Source: Myxococcales bacterium
GTDB taxonomy: Bacteria > Myxococcota_A > Polyangia > Polyangiales > Houyiibacteriaceae
Length of the DNA: 64,000 bases
NCBI GenBank assembly: GCA_024640845.1
Contig: JAHEEE010000010.1
Coordinates: 1 to 64,000 of the forward strand
Direction of reading: 5' to 3'
In this document: one piece after another, positions 17,817 through 27,580 of the stretch
How positions within the stretch are numbered: the stretch's first letter is position 1
How the letters are laid out: every line of letters starts with the position of its first letter
Notes under the pieces: generated by a model
Databases searched by the model: none
Told to the model about the DNA's origin: nothing
Seen by the model: the letters and a program-made list of their open reading frames with translations, nothing else
Made by a program: the position numbers and the translations under genes

Positions 17817-19803
17817 GGCGAAGACGGCACTGAATTCGCTCGAGCTGGTCATGCTCCCAGCGTTCGAGCTCGCTCAGTAGGAGCCCGGAGCGCTCTGGCG
17901 TCTGGATCGCGCCCACGCGGGTCTCGCTTCCGTCCCGAGCACGATCGTAGAGCAGGGTTGCGCCGGCTCCCCGGTGGTGAATCAGGCGCTGATCGTCGAG
18001 CGTGATCGCGCCCTTCGGTTCGTAGCCCTCGCTAGCGACCCGGATGCCCCGAAGGCGGGCCCGGATTGTCGCTTCCCGCGCAGTGAGACGGAAGCTGTCG
18101 AAGAGCGCGTCACCGCGAACCGGAAAGGCTTCTGAATAGGACGCTCGCCCCTTGGCGTCCGGCTCGAGCGTGAAGAGGCTTCGCGCTGGCAGGTCCGCGG
18201 GTCGCGGGATCCCGAGGAAGTGCAGTATCGTCGGCGCGACGTCGGCGAGGCTGACGCCGACCCGCGGCTTGGAGGGCTCGAGACTCGCATGCCAAAGAAC
18301 GAGCGGAACGTCGACCATCCACCCGTTGAGGTAAACGTGGTGCCCGAAGTATGATTTCTCTCCGAGCGCTTCGCCGTGGTCGGAAAAGAAGACCACGAGC
18401 GTGTCGTCGAGCCAACCGTCGCGCTCGAGGTATTCCATCAAGCGCCCGAGTTGCCGATCGAAGAAGGCGACCTCGCTGAGGTACGCGTTCTTCCGTCCCC
18501 TGCCGAACGAAAACGAGGGGTGCGATCGATAGGGAGAATGCGGTGAATAGTAGTGGACCCAGGCCATGACGGATTCGCCGTTCGCCCTGGAAGCTTTCAA
18601 TTCCCGCACGAGCGCGCGTGTCGCTTCGGCGTCGGACCGGACGAAGCTGGTGTCGGCTTCGGGAGCGAGGAAGTCATGAACGATGGGAATCCGAAACCAA
18701 TAATCGTCGGGCAGGATGACTAGCTCACGGTCGACGTACGTTCGGGCCCACGTAAAAATCGTCTCGGGGATCGTTGGTGAGAGGTAGATCTCGGCCGGAC
18801 TGAGCCCCGTAAAGGCGCTCCCAACGGCGAAAAACGTCGCCGGGTAGGTAGTGGTGGCGTTCTCAAACGAAACGCCGCGCTCCTGCAGGCGCGCAAGCTC
18901 GGGCGTGACCGGCTTCCCCGACTTCTCCGCGCCCACGGCGTCCTTTCGAAGAGCGTCGACACTGATGACGAGCACGTTGCGCCGCTCATTGGCGGGCATC
19001 CTGATCGGTGACTGCTCGAGGACACGGCCCGCGGGAGGGCAATCGAGATCGCCGTCGTTCCACTGCTCCTCGTCTTGCGCGTGAGGGAGCACGTAAAGCG
19101 TCGCCAATGCCCCGGCGCGGCTCTCTTCGATGACTTGCCTCTCGCCGGTGGAGACCCAGTCGGGGCTCAATCGCGAGCCCGCTCCGAAGAGCGCGAAGAA
19201 AAGAGCGAGACCAGGCGCAGCCCATCCGTATCGATCAGAAGAGCGACAGAACACGTGAATCGAGCCGGCGCAGAGCACTCCCCCCGGGAACACCGCCTGT
19301 GCAAGTGTGTAGTCGTAGGCCCGGAAGCGCCCAATGGCGACCGATAACAAAACGGCTCCCGCGGAGCTGGCGAACAACCAGACGGCTCGCTTGATGCGAC
19401 CGTGGGTTTGCGCTCCCACGACGAGCCACAGCCAACCTCCTGCGCCGAGAAGGCTGAGCAGAGCGGTGATCGCGATCTGAAGCAACGCCCGCTGCGGGTG
19501 GACGGCCCAGCGAGGTCCCGAGAGCAGGAAGTCCGCGTGCTCCCAGCCCACGGCCAGCCCCAAGCCTGCGATCGCAGCCCCGACCGCCACCACGATGAGC
19601 CGCGGCGCCTGTGAGGCGCGAAGTGCGGACCCGAGCACGAGTGTCGTTGGGATGGAGCCGAGCAAAGCGAGCCACGCGAGCTCGGCGAACAACTCCGCCG
19701 AGAGCAGTGCGCTCGGGAACAGGCCGATCAGCAGGAACGCAGCGCAGCCGAGGTATGCAGACGACCAGAGTCTCAGTAGAGGAGCGAGCACGCTAGGGGG
19801 CAT
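17800..19803 (-). CDS. Membrane-anchored sulfatase/phosphoethanolamine-transferase-like protein
   Basis: 667 aa. About six hydrophobic helices (residues ~8-225) are followed by a complete sulfatase-superfamily domain: NVLVISVDALRKDAVG (metal-binding Asp), NATTTYPATFFAVGSAFTGL (nucleophile region, with Thr rather than a sulfatase Cys-x-Pro-x-Arg), VVFFSDHGEALG (Asp-His) and YFGHHVYLNGWMVDVPLVLW. The Thr nucleophile points to a phosphotransferase or phosphodiesterase acting on envelope lipids or glycans rather than a true sulfatase. It overlaps the GT39-like gene by 11 nt and converges on the LTA-synthase-like gene with a 17-nt overlap. Confidence 0.82.
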   Translation of the reverse strand: MPPSVLAPLLRLWSSAYLGCAAFLLIGLFPSALLSAELFAELAWLALLGSIPTTLVLGSALRASQAPRLIVVAVGAAIAGLGLAVGWEHADFLLSGPRWAVHPQRALLQIAITALLSLLGAGGWLWLVVGAQTHGRIKRAVWLFASSAGAVLLSVAIGRFRAYDYTLAQAVFPGGVLCAGSIHVFCRSSDRYGWAAPGLALFFALFGAGSRLSPDWVSTGERQVIEESRAGALATLYVLPHAQDEEQWNDGDLDCPPAGRVLEQSPIRMPANERRNVLVISVDALRKDAVGAEKSGKPVTPELARLQERGVSFENATTTYPATFFAVGSAFTGLSPAEIYLSPTIPETIFTWARTYVDRELVILPDDYWFRIPIVHDFLAPEADTSFVRSDAEATRALVRELKASRANGESVMAWVHYYSPHSPYRSHPSFSFGRGRKNAYLSEVAFFDRQLGRLMEYLERDGWLDDTLVVFFSDHGEALGEKSYFGHHVYLNGWMVDVPLVLWHASLEPSKPRVGVSLADVAPTILHFLGIPRPADLPARSLFTLEPDAKGRASYSEAFPVRGDALFDSFRLTAREATIRARLRGIRVASEGYEPKGAITLDDQRLIHHRGAGATLLYDRARDGSETRVGAIQTPERSGLLLSELERWEHDQLERIQCRLRLNEEP

Positions 19804-21487
19804 CGAGCTTGGCTGCCTTCCTACGGAGTGCGTGCTCCGCGGCGACTAGCCGCGTTGCGCGCACCGGCGGCTCGAACGCGCTGTGAAAAAGCCACCAGCG
19901 TAGCCCAGGGGCGACCGGAGTGAGCGACCAAGCCTCCACCGAGGTCTCTTCTCGTCGGAGATCCACCATGAAGTAGTCCCCGTACTGTCGATATGGGTAG
20001 CGCGCCGCGAATGCCGCGCGCGCTTCTTCAGGGAACGCGTCGAGCGCAGCGACGAAAACCCACCCGCTCACGCCTTTGTCGTTGGGGATCTCGGGACGCG
20101 GGTTCTGTACCCATCGATGCGTCACGCGATCCAGGGTGATGTCGAAGCGCGGTTCCAGTCGGCGGGGCTTCAAGCTCGTGTGAAGCTGAACGCCGGTCTC
20201 GCGATCGGTCCATGCTTTGATTCGCCTGGCGAGTCGAAGCTCGGGACGGCCCGAGTCGTAGGTATCCATCGCGCCGCGGACCGGGGTAAAGAACCACATC
20301 GATCCGCCGACGTAGCGGCCCTCGGGAACGATCTCCGCCACGCGGATGCCGAGGGGCACCAAGAGCAAAAGCACGCTGAAGCTTGCAGCAACGCCCACCC
20401 GCGCACGCAGCCATCGACCTCCGGCAAACAGTGAGACGGCTACGATGATCGCGACTGCGGGCAGCATCGGCCATGCCCAGTAGGAATGCACGATCGCGCT
20501 CCAACGGAATGTCCAATAGTGAATCAGTCCAGCGGCCAAGAACGCGAACGGAACCAAGTCTCGCCCTCGGCCGAGACCCTTGGCCGTTCTAGCCGCCAAC
20601 GCCCCCAGCCAAACAGCACAGAGCGCCAGCACGGGCGCGGTGAACATCAACTCAGGCACCACGAGGAGGTGCGTTCTGAACCGCGCCCACGAGAGCGCGC
20701 GTCGCGCATTGAAGGTCCCCGTCAGCTCGTCGAGGTTCCCGGTCAGCACCTCGACAAGGACGAAATGCCCCACGAACAACAGCCCCACCCAGAAACAAAA
20801 CACCGCGAGCTGCCCGAGCGTTCCCGCGGACTCCGAACGCCTCAGCGTCCAGGCCCAGTGCAGGGCGATGCAGGCGGCCACGTAGTAGGCGGGCCAGTCC
20901 CAGGTGGCTGAGATCGTGAACGCGGCGAGGAACAGGAGAAACGCGCCAGCCGACCAAGGGGAGCCGCGAGGCGCCCGAAGATAGAGAAGCAAAGTGAGTA
21001 GCGACCAGAAGATGAAGCCGGCGGAGTGGCTTGCCATGTTGGTGTAGATGGCGTTGATCGGGAGCGCGACGTACACGGCGCATGCGACCAGCGCGTGTCC
21101 GTCATCCCAGAGGCGGCGAACCACCGCGAACAACATGCACAGCGCGGCCACGTTCCAGAAGGCGGCGACCAATCGAATCGACACTTCTCGATCGCCGAAG
21201 AGCGCCATGCTGGCGACGTTGTGTACGTGCAGGGCCAGAGGTGCGTGAGTGTACAGTTGCTCCTTCTTCGGCGGTGTGTTGGCGGTTTCGTACTGCAACG
21301 GGAACAGCACATCCCACCGAAGGGTGTTGCGCGCTGCGTTCTGGTAGGCCGCGCCATTCCAGCCGTTGTGGCCGCGGGTCCACTGGTCGGCGATCCCCCA
21401 CACCGCCAAGAAGACCTGGAGCGCGAGCACGATCGCGAAGGCGACGCGCACCGGCCTTCGCCTGTCGCTGACGCGAGCAAGGCTCAT
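19793..21487 (-). CDS. GT39/PMT-like integral membrane glycosyltransferase-like protein
   Basis: 564 aa with about eleven hydrophobic helices and a soluble C-terminal domain (~residues 400-564). The first periplasmic loop region has NGWNGAAYQNAARN and later YTHAPLALHVHNVASMALFG, the ordering seen in dolichyl- or polyprenyl-phosphate-dependent PMT/ArnT-type transferases (H-P-P-L like). The acidic catalytic pair of ArnT is not obvious, so the sugar-transfer role is inferred from topology. It lies upstream of, and overlaps, the sulfatase-like gene, suggesting a joint role in decorating a surface glycan or lipid. It starts 33 nt after the acyl-CoA dehydrogenase stop. Confidence 0.65.
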   Translation of the reverse strand: MSLARVSDRRRPVRVAFAIVLALQVFLAVWGIADQWTRGHNGWNGAAYQNAARNTLRWDVLFPLQYETANTPPKKEQLYTHAPLALHVHNVASMALFGDREVSIRLVAAFWNVAALCMLFAVVRRLWDDGHALVACAVYVALPINAIYTNMASHSAGFIFWSLLTLLLYLRAPRGSPWSAGAFLLFLAAFTISATWDWPAYYVAACIALHWAWTLRRSESAGTLGQLAVFCFWVGLLFVGHFVLVEVLTGNLDELTGTFNARRALSWARFRTHLLVVPELMFTAPVLALCAVWLGALAARTAKGLGRGRDLVPFAFLAAGLIHYWTFRWSAIVHSYWAWPMLPAVAIIVAVSLFAGGRWLRARVGVAASFSVLLLLVPLGIRVAEIVPEGRYVGGSMWFFTPVRGAMDTYDSGRPELRLARRIKAWTDRETGVQLHTSLKPRRLEPRFDITLDRVTHRWVQNPRPEIPNDKGVSGWVFVAALDAFPEEARAAFAARYPYRQYGDYFMVDLRREETSVEAWSLTPVAPGLRWWLFHSAFEPPVRATRLVAAEHALRRKAAKLDAP

Positions 21488-21520
21488 GACCGCCGAGTAT
21501 GGCCGCTCGGACCGACTACG

Positions 21521-23134
21521 TCAGCTTTCGAGAAGCCTGCGCGCAACCACGTGGGCCTGGATCTCGTTCGCACCCTCGAAGATGCTCAGCACGCGCGCGT
21601 CGACCAAGAGGCGCGATGCGGTGTACTCCTCGGCGTAACCGTTGCCGCCATGGATCTGTACGTTGGCGTCGGCGGCCTCCCACGCGGCGCGGGTGGCCAA
21701 GAGCTTGGCCATCCCGGCCTCGAGGTCGCAACGCTTCTCCTGGTCCTTCTCGCGCGCGCTGAAGTAAGTGAGCTGCCGACCCGCCTGAACGCGGCAGACC
21801 ATGCGTCCGATCTTTCGTGCCACCCGGGGGAACTGGAAGATCGGTCCGCCGAACTGCTCTCGCTCGGTCGCGTAGAGGATCGCGTCCTCGAGGGCCGCTT
21901 GCGCGACGCCAACGCCGCGCGCGGCGGTCTGGATGCGGGCGCTCTCGAAGGTGCGCATCAGTTGCTTGAACCCAGCGCCTTCCTCGCCGCCGAGCAGCGC
22001 TTCTGCTGGAACCTGGAAGTCCTCGAAGCTGAGCTCGTATTCCTTCATGCCGCGGTAGCCGAGAACGACGATCTCGGTGCCCGTGAGACCCTCGTCGACG
22101 AACTCCTCTTCGCCGTCCTCACCGGTTCGCCGCGTCTTCTCGGCGAGAAACATAGAGAGGCCGCGATAACCGGGCTCGTTGGCGTCGGTTCGTGCGAGCA
22201 CGGTCATCAAGTCCGCTCGCACGGCATGCGTGATCCAGGTCTTCTGCCCGTTGATTACGTAGCTGCCGTCGTTTTGCTTCGTCGCTCGCGTACCGAGATG
22301 CGCGAGGTCGGACCCGGTGTTCGGCTCCGTGAACACCGCGGTTGAGAGCACTTCGCCGGCCGCGATCGCCGGGAGCCACCTCTGCTTCTGCTCTTCGGTG
22401 CCGCCGCCCATGATGAGCTCGGCGGCGATTTCCGAGCGCGTTCCGAGCGATCCGACGCCGATGTAGCCGCGCGAGAGCTCCTCGGTGACGACGCACATCG
22501 CGACCTTGCTCATGCCGAGCCCGCCGTACTCCTCGGGAATCGTGAGCCCAAACACGCCGAGCTCGCTCATTTGATCGAGGATGCTCATCGGTATCAGAAC
22601 GTCGTTCCGATGGATTTCTTGAGCTTGCGGGATCACCTCTGCGTCGACGAACTTCGAGAACTGTGAACGGATCTCGTCGAGCATCTCGTCGTCGAAACCC
22701 GGGTTGGGCATGCCGTGGTCGCGCGCGTGGGCCGCGATCTCGAGGTACACTTGTCCGTTGGCGTGCTCGGCGGAAAATGCCGCGACTTCCGGAAGTAGGA
22801 CGGTTTCACGAAGGTCGCCCTCGGTGATGCCGAGGTCCGCTAGGCTGACGCTCTCGCAGGGGCCTAGATCAACTCCGCCCACGACGGAGCGTGCCACCTC
22901 GCCGATGTACGCGCGTGCCACCTTGGCCTCGTACTCACCGCCTACGCGCTCCGCCCAGCCCGCCATTTGCCGGCAGGCCTCGAGCTCGGTCGCGAGGTAT
23001 GCGACGGCGTGCGCCGGGAGTTGGTTCTCGTTCAGCTTCTTGGCGCTGATACGATCGCCCTCCATCACGGTCGCTTTCACGTTGTCGTGGGCGCGCTGGT
23101 ACAAGCGCTCGATGGCTTCGATGACTCGCTGCAT
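21521..23134 (-). CDS. mcd: Acyl-CoA dehydrogenase, probable (2S)-methylsuccinyl-CoA dehydrogenase
   Basis: 537 aa. An acyl-CoA dehydrogenase core (from about residue 150) follows a ~150-residue N-terminal extension, the layout and length of methylsuccinyl-CoA dehydrogenases (~550 aa) rather than ordinary ~380-aa enzymes. Family motifs are TAVFTEPNTGSDLAHLGTRA (flavin loop), WITHA and IFEGANEIQAHV, where the FEG glutamate corresponds to the usual catalytic base. The predicted reaction is FAD-dependent oxidation of methylsuccinyl-CoA to mesaconyl-CoA. The assignment rests mostly on the operon with ccr and ecm. ATG 23134 has TTAGGAG six bases upstream, excluding the 420-nt longer frame, which is out of character and antisense to ccr. 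Confidence 0.8.
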   Translation of the reverse strand: MQRVIEAIERLYQRAHDNVKATVMEGDRISAKKLNENQLPAHAVAYLATELEACRQMAGWAERVGGEYEAKVARAYIGEVARSVVGGVDLGPCESVSLADLGITEGDLRETVLLPEVAAFSAEHANGQVYLEIAAHARDHGMPNPGFDDEMLDEIRSQFSKFVDAEVIPQAQEIHRNDVLIPMSILDQMSELGVFGLTIPEEYGGLGMSKVAMCVVTEELSRGYIGVGSLGTRSEIAAELIMGGGTEEQKQRWLPAIAAGEVLSTAVFTEPNTGSDLAHLGTRATKQNDGSYVINGQKTWITHAVRADLMTVLARTDANEPGYRGLSMFLAEKTRRTGEDGEEEFVDEGLTGTEIVVLGYRGMKEYELSFEDFQVPAEALLGGEEGAGFKQLMRTFESARIQTAARGVGVAQAALEDAILYATEREQFGGPIFQFPRVARKIGRMVCRVQAGRQLTYFSAREKDQEKRCDLEAGMAKLLATRAAWEAADANVQIHGGNGYAEEYTASRLLVDARVLSIFEGANEIQAHVVARRLLES

Positions 23135-23142
23135 GTCTGCTC

Positions 23143-24363
23143 CTAACCGTTGGCAATGGCCGCGCGGGTTTCCTCGAGGTTCTTCAAGCCGGGGCGGGGG
23201 GCGCCCACGAGGGCGGACACGGTCCCGTAGATCTTGTTCTCGTACATCAATTGGTGAGCGTTGGCGATTTCGTCCCACGTGAAGAGGCGGGTCATCACCG
23301 GCTTTACCTTGCCCTGAATCATCAGTCGATTTGCGCGGCCCGCCGAGTCTGCGTCGGCGAAGTGCGAGCCGATGATTTGCTTTTGGCGCATCCAGAGGTG
23401 CCGCACGTCGAAGTTCAGGTTGTAACCGGTGGTCGCGCCACAAATCACGATGCGTCCGTACTTCGCGGCCAGGAAGACGCTGGCGGGGAAGGTGGCCTTG
23501 CCGACGTGCTCGAAGACTACGTCCGGCCCTTTGCGCTCGCCGAGGATGTCCCAAATGCGCTTGCCGAATCCCTTTAGGTCGGCCTTGTGCCTTTGCTCCT
23601 CCTCTTTCGTCATGTCGTCTTTGTACTGAACGCCGGGGAACTCCTTGCGGTTGATCACCCCGTGCGCCCCGAGTTGCATGCAGAGCTCGGCCTTGTCGTC
23701 ACTCGACACGACCGCGATCGCACGCGCACCCATGAGGGCGCAGAGTTGAACCGCGAACACGCCGAGCCCGCCGCCTGCACCCCAGATGAGAACATCCTCG
23801 CCTGGTTGCACCTTTGCGCGGTCGACCAGCATGCGATGCGCGGTGTAGTACGTGAGACCGTAACTCGCCGCTTCCTCCCAGTTGAGCTGCGGCGGCTTCG
23901 GAAGCACCTGTTGGCCTTGAACCTTCGTGAACTGCGCGAACGATCCGTCGGGCGTCTCGTAGCCCCAAATCGTCTGGAGGTCGTTGGTGCCTGGATAGAG
24001 AAGATGGTTGCAATGCAGCACGACCTCGTCGCCGACCTTGTGGTCGGTAACCCCAGGCCCGACCGCCCAAACGACGCCCGACGCGTCCGAGCCGGCGATA
24101 TGGAAGTCGAGGCCGTGCCCCTTGAGTATGTTCACCGGTTCGCCTAGTCCCGCCCAGATTGCGTTGAAGTTGATTCCGGCCGCCATCACCTGGACCAACA
24201 CCTCGCCGGGAGCGAGTTCCCATACGGGCATCTCTTCGGTTTGGAACGACTTCGTGGGCTCGCCGAAGCGCTCTGGACGAATGACCCAGGCATGCATCTT
24301 CTCGGGCACCACACCGAGCTCTGGGATCTGGCCTACGGGTACAATCTCTGGACGTTCACTCAT
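23143..24363 (-). CDS. ccr: Crotonyl-CoA carboxylase/reductase
   Basis: 406 aa medium-chain dehydrogenase-type enzyme. It uses NADPH to reductively carboxylate crotonyl-CoA to ethylmalonyl-CoA, the defining step of the ethylmalonyl-CoA pathway. Diagnostic stretches are GINFNAIWAGLGEPVN, YPGTNDLQTIWGYETPDGSF, a Rossmann loop WGAGGGLGVFAVQL, and WMRQKQIIGSHFAD near the C-terminus, whose GSHFA histidine is conserved in Ccr enzymes. These features separate it from plain quinone or crotonyl-CoA reductases. It lies 7 nt downstream of meaB and 8 nt upstream of mcd, in one transcription unit with the mutase gene. Confidence 0.92.
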   Translation of the reverse strand: MSERPEIVPVGQIPELGVVPEKMHAWVIRPERFGEPTKSFQTEEMPVWELAPGEVLVQVMAAGINFNAIWAGLGEPVNILKGHGLDFHIAGSDASGVVWAVGPGVTDHKVGDEVVLHCNHLLYPGTNDLQTIWGYETPDGSFAQFTKVQGQQVLPKPPQLNWEEAASYGLTYYTAHRMLVDRAKVQPGEDVLIWGAGGGLGVFAVQLCALMGARAIAVVSSDDKAELCMQLGAHGVINRKEFPGVQYKDDMTKEEEQRHKADLKGFGKRIWDILGERKGPDVVFEHVGKATFPASVFLAAKYGRIVICGATTGYNLNFDVRHLWMRQKQIIGSHFADADSAGRANRLMIQGKVKPVMTRLFTWDEIANAHQLMYENKIYGTVSALVGAPRPGLKNLEETRAAIANG

Positions 24364-24370
24364 GTCTTCC

Positions 24371-25378
24371 TCATGCTGTTTGGCCGAGCGCTGCTACATA
24401 CTCCCGGCTCAACTGTTCGCAAAGGCTCAAAGGCGTTTCACCGCCATCGAGCTCTCGTTCGGCGCGAGCCTTCAACAAACGCCTCCCACCTAGGGTCGAA
24501 ACGCCGTGCTCGCCATGCTTCCGGATGAAAAGGTCGAGGGTCCATTGGACCTCGCCTCGTCGACGGCGCGCCAGCAGCGCGGTCTCCACGTGCTTCCGGT
24601 GTGCGTCGAGCTGAGCGATCAGCTCGTCAATTCCGCTGCCCTTCGTCGCGCTGGTCGCGACGATCGGGGTCTCCCACGCCCCGTCCTGCGCGCCCCCGGC
24701 CCCGACCGCATGTGCGGTTCGAAGCGCGCCGCGGAGATCCGCAACGGCGCGCCGCGCAAGCTCGTCCTGGTCGGCCTTGTTGACGACCAGAATGTCGGGA
24801 ATCTCCATGATTCCGGCTTTCAGAAATTGGAGCACATCGCCGCTTCCAGGCTGAATGACCAGGACGACGGTGTCCGCCACGTGCACGATGTCGATCTCGG
24901 ACTGGCCGACACCCGTCGTCTCGATGATCACCGTGTCATACGCGGCCCCGAGTACTCGCACCGACGAGTTGGCCGCGTAGGCAAGCCCGCCGACTTCGCC
25001 GGCCGTTGCGAGGGATCGAACGAAGAGCCCGTTGTCCGTCGGGTCGAAGCTCATGCGCGCACGGTCACCAAGGAGCGAGCCGCCAGAGCGCATGCTCGAC
25101 GGATCGACCGCGACCACCCCCACGGTGCGATCTCGAAGGCGAAGCCCCCGCGCAAGCACCGAGGTGAGCGTGCTCTTTCCGACGCCGGGAGGACCGGTGA
25201 GACCCACGCGGTGGCCGCCCGCTGCCTTGGGCGCGTCCTTGAGCGCAGCCAACAGCTCGGCGACGCGAGCGTGTGATTCGGCCCGCCGGTCCTCGACGAG
25301 ATTCAGTGCGCGGGAGACGGCTGCCTTGTTCGCCGACATCACCTGCTGCGCGTCCTCGGCGATGTCACTCAGCGGCAT
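24371..25378 (-). CDS. meaB: Mutase-associated G3E GTPase MeaB
   Basis: 335 aa chaperone GTPase that loads and protects B12-dependent acyl-CoA mutases. It has the P-loop GPPGVGKSTL (about residues 62-71), VVAVDPSSMRSGGSLLGDRARM (the MeaB/ArgK signature; here only cited by its first and last residues), IIETTGVGQSE (switch region) and NKADQDE (base recognition). It overlaps the ecm gene by 14 nt (25365-25378), so its natural partner here is the ethylmalonyl-CoA mutase. Confidence 0.93.
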   Translation of the reverse strand: MPLSDIAEDAQQVMSANKAAVSRALNLVEDRRAESHARVAELLAALKDAPKAAGGHRVGLTGPPGVGKSTLTSVLARGLRLRDRTVGVVAVDPSSMRSGGSLLGDRARMSFDPTDNGLFVRSLATAGEVGGLAYAANSSVRVLGAAYDTVIIETTGVGQSEIDIVHVADTVVLVIQPGSGDVLQFLKAGIMEIPDILVVNKADQDELARRAVADLRGALRTAHAVGAGGAQDGAWETPIVATSATKGSGIDELIAQLDAHRKHVETALLARRRRGEVQWTLDLFIRKHGEHGVSTLGGRRLLKARAERELDGGETPLSLCEQLSREYVAALGQTA

Positions 25379-27371
25379 GCTGGCGGTCGACCAGGTCGAT
25401 CAGGTCGCTCATGATGTTGTCGAGCTCGAAGTCCTTGGGCGTATAGACGGCGGCAACTCCCTCTTGCCGAAGCCGTTCGGCGTCGGCTTCCGGGATGATG
25501 CCGCCCGCGACCACGGGCACATCGCCCAGGCCGGCGGCCCGAAGCCGTTTCATCACTTCGGGGACCAGCGCTAGGTGCGAGCCGCTGAGAATGCTGAGGC
25601 CGATGAGATGGACGCCTTCTTCGAGAGCGGAAGCCACGATCTGCTCGGGCGACACCCGAATCCCTTCGTAGACCACGTCGAAGCCGACATCTCGAGCCTT
25701 GATTGCGATCTGTTCGGCGCCGTTCGAATGACCGTCGAGCCCGGGCTTGCCCACGAGCATCTTCGGGCGACGACCCATGCTCGCCTCGAGTGCGTGGATT
25801 CGGTCGCGCAGGCGCGCGACGGTCTCGGCGTTTGCTCCGGTTGCGGCCGTCTTCACGCTGGCGCCGGAAACGCCCGTTGGCGCGCGATACTCCCCCCAGA
25901 CCTCCCGCAGCAAGTTGGCCCACTCTCCGGTCGTGACGCCCGCGTGCGCGGCGGCGATCGAAGGGACCATCATGTTCTCATCACTCTTTGCGACGCGCTG
26001 AAGCTCCGCGAGCGCCTTGTCGACGGCGTCGTTGTCGCGCGTCTCTTTCCACCGGGCCAAGGCCGCCCGCTGATCCGCATCCACTTTCGGGTCCACCGTG
26101 AGGATCGCTTCGTCGAGATTCTCGGTGAGGGGAGAGGGTTCGCTCTCGACGAACTTGTTGACGCCGACGACAATTTGCTCGCCAGCCTCGATAGCGCGTA
26201 GCCGCGCGGCGTTGGACTCGACGAGCCTCTGCTTGATGTAGCCGCTCTCCACCGCTTCGACAGCGCCACCTCTTTTCAGAACTTCCTGCACCTCCGCCCA
26301 TGCGGACTCGACGAGATCCTGCGTATGCGCTTTCACGACCTCGCTGCCTGTGAAGAGGTCGTCGTACTCGAGCAGGTCCGTTTCGTAGGCGAGGATTTGC
26401 TGCGTTCGCAGCGACCACTGCTGGTCCCAAGGCCGCGGAAGGCCGAGGGCCTCGTTCCAGGCCGGAAGCTGAATCGCGCGGGCGCGCGCGTCCTTGCTGA
26501 GCGTGACCGCGAGCATCTCCAGCACGATTCGAATGACGTTGTTTTCGGGCTGCTGTTCGGTGAGGCCGAGCGAGTTCACCTGAACCCCGTAGCGGAACCG
26601 CCGTTGCTTCGGGTCGGTGACGCCGTAGCGCTCCTGGGTAACTCGATCCCAGAGCTCGACGAACGCGCGCATCTTGCAGAGCTCTTCGACGAAGCGGATG
26701 CCGGCGTTGACGAAGAAGCTGATACGCCCGACGACCTTCCCGAACTCGGCTTCGGGGATGCGCCCGGTTGCTTTCACGGCGTCGAGGACGCCGATCGCAG
26801 TGACCAAAGCGTAGGCGAGCTCTTGAGTCGGCGTCGCTCCTGCTTCCTGCAAGTGATAGCTGCAGATGTTGATCGGGTTCCACTTCGGAACCTCGTCGAC
26901 CGTATACGTGATCAAGTCGGTGATGAGCCGCATCGACGCTGCCGGCGGGAAGATGTGGGTGCCGCGCGAAAGGTACTCCTTGATGATGTCGTTTTGCGTC
27001 GTGCCGCGGAGCACGCGCGGGTCGACCCCCTGATCTTCAGCGGTCGCGATATAGAGTGAGAGAAGCCAGACCGCCGTCGCGTTGATCGTCATCGAGGTGT
27101 TCATTTGATCGAGCGGAATCCCGTCGAACAGCGCGCGCATGTCCCCGATATGCGATATGGGGACCCCGACTTTGCCGACCTCGCCGCGCGCGAGTGGGTC
27201 GTCTGCGTCGTATCCGGTCTGGGTCGGCAAATCGAAGGCGACGCTGAGACCAGTTTGGCCCTTCGCGAGGTTGGTACGATAGAGCTCGTTCGATGCGGCG
27301 GCCGTGCTGTGACCCGAGTAGGTCCGCATGATCCACGGTCTGTCACGCTCCCGCTTGCCGTCCTGCGCCAT
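25365..27371 (-). CDS. ecm: B12-dependent ethylmalonyl-CoA mutase (MeaA type)
   Basis: 668 aa single-chain mutase that rearranges ethylmalonyl-CoA to methylsuccinyl-CoA. The N-terminal catalytic domain has PWIMRTYSGHSTAAASNELY and SVAFDLPTQTGYDADDPLAR. Methylmalonyl-CoA mutases instead read QYAGFST and DLATHRGYD, which favours Ecm. The C-terminal cobalamin domain carries DGHSNG (DxHxxG, His548) and SILSGSH. The length is close to known Ecm proteins (~650-680 aa) and shorter than typical Mcm large subunits. First gene of the ecm-meaB-ccr-mcd run. ATG 27371 is preceded by AAGGA nine bases upstream. Confidence 0.92.
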   Translation of the reverse strand: MAQDGKRERDRPWIMRTYSGHSTAAASNELYRTNLAKGQTGLSVAFDLPTQTGYDADDPLARGEVGKVGVPISHIGDMRALFDGIPLDQMNTSMTINATAVWLLSLYIATAEDQGVDPRVLRGTTQNDIIKEYLSRGTHIFPPAASMRLITDLITYTVDEVPKWNPINICSYHLQEAGATPTQELAYALVTAIGVLDAVKATGRIPEAEFGKVVGRISFFVNAGIRFVEELCKMRAFVELWDRVTQERYGVTDPKQRRFRYGVQVNSLGLTEQQPENNVIRIVLEMLAVTLSKDARARAIQLPAWNEALGLPRPWDQQWSLRTQQILAYETDLLEYDDLFTGSEVVKAHTQDLVESAWAEVQEVLKRGGAVEAVESGYIKQRLVESNAARLRAIEAGEQIVVGVNKFVESEPSPLTENLDEAILTVDPKVDADQRAALARWKETRDNDAVDKALAELQRVAKSDENMMVPSIAAAHAGVTTGEWANLLREVWGEYRAPTGVSGASVKTAATGANAETVARLRDRIHALEASMGRRPKMLVGKPGLDGHSNGAEQIAIKARDVGFDVVYEGIRVSPEQIVASALEEGVHLIGLSILSGSHLALVPEVMKRLRAAGLGDVPVVAGGIIPEADAERLRQEGVAAVYTPKDFELDNIMSDLIDLVDRQHAAE

Positions 27372-27580
27372 CCGCCGGTCCTTTCCTCTGTGCTCCGCCC
27401 GAAGGGGCCGAGAAGCCTACTCTTCTTTGGCTCTGCCTGCGTCCCGGACCCCAGCGACCGTTGCGGTGCTCTTTACAGCTTCACACGGCCAAGCCCGATG
27501 GCTTTTTGATTATCATACGGCGGTTGGGGGTCAAGCGCCCTCGCACCAGGGCTTTTGCAGGATCGGAGGCACTGGTAGAT

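Noticed and set aside
25365-27371. Methylmalonyl-CoA mutase
   Set aside because: Residues around the active site (TYSGHST, DLPTQTGYD) and length fit ethylmalonyl-CoA mutase, and ccr lies in the same operon.
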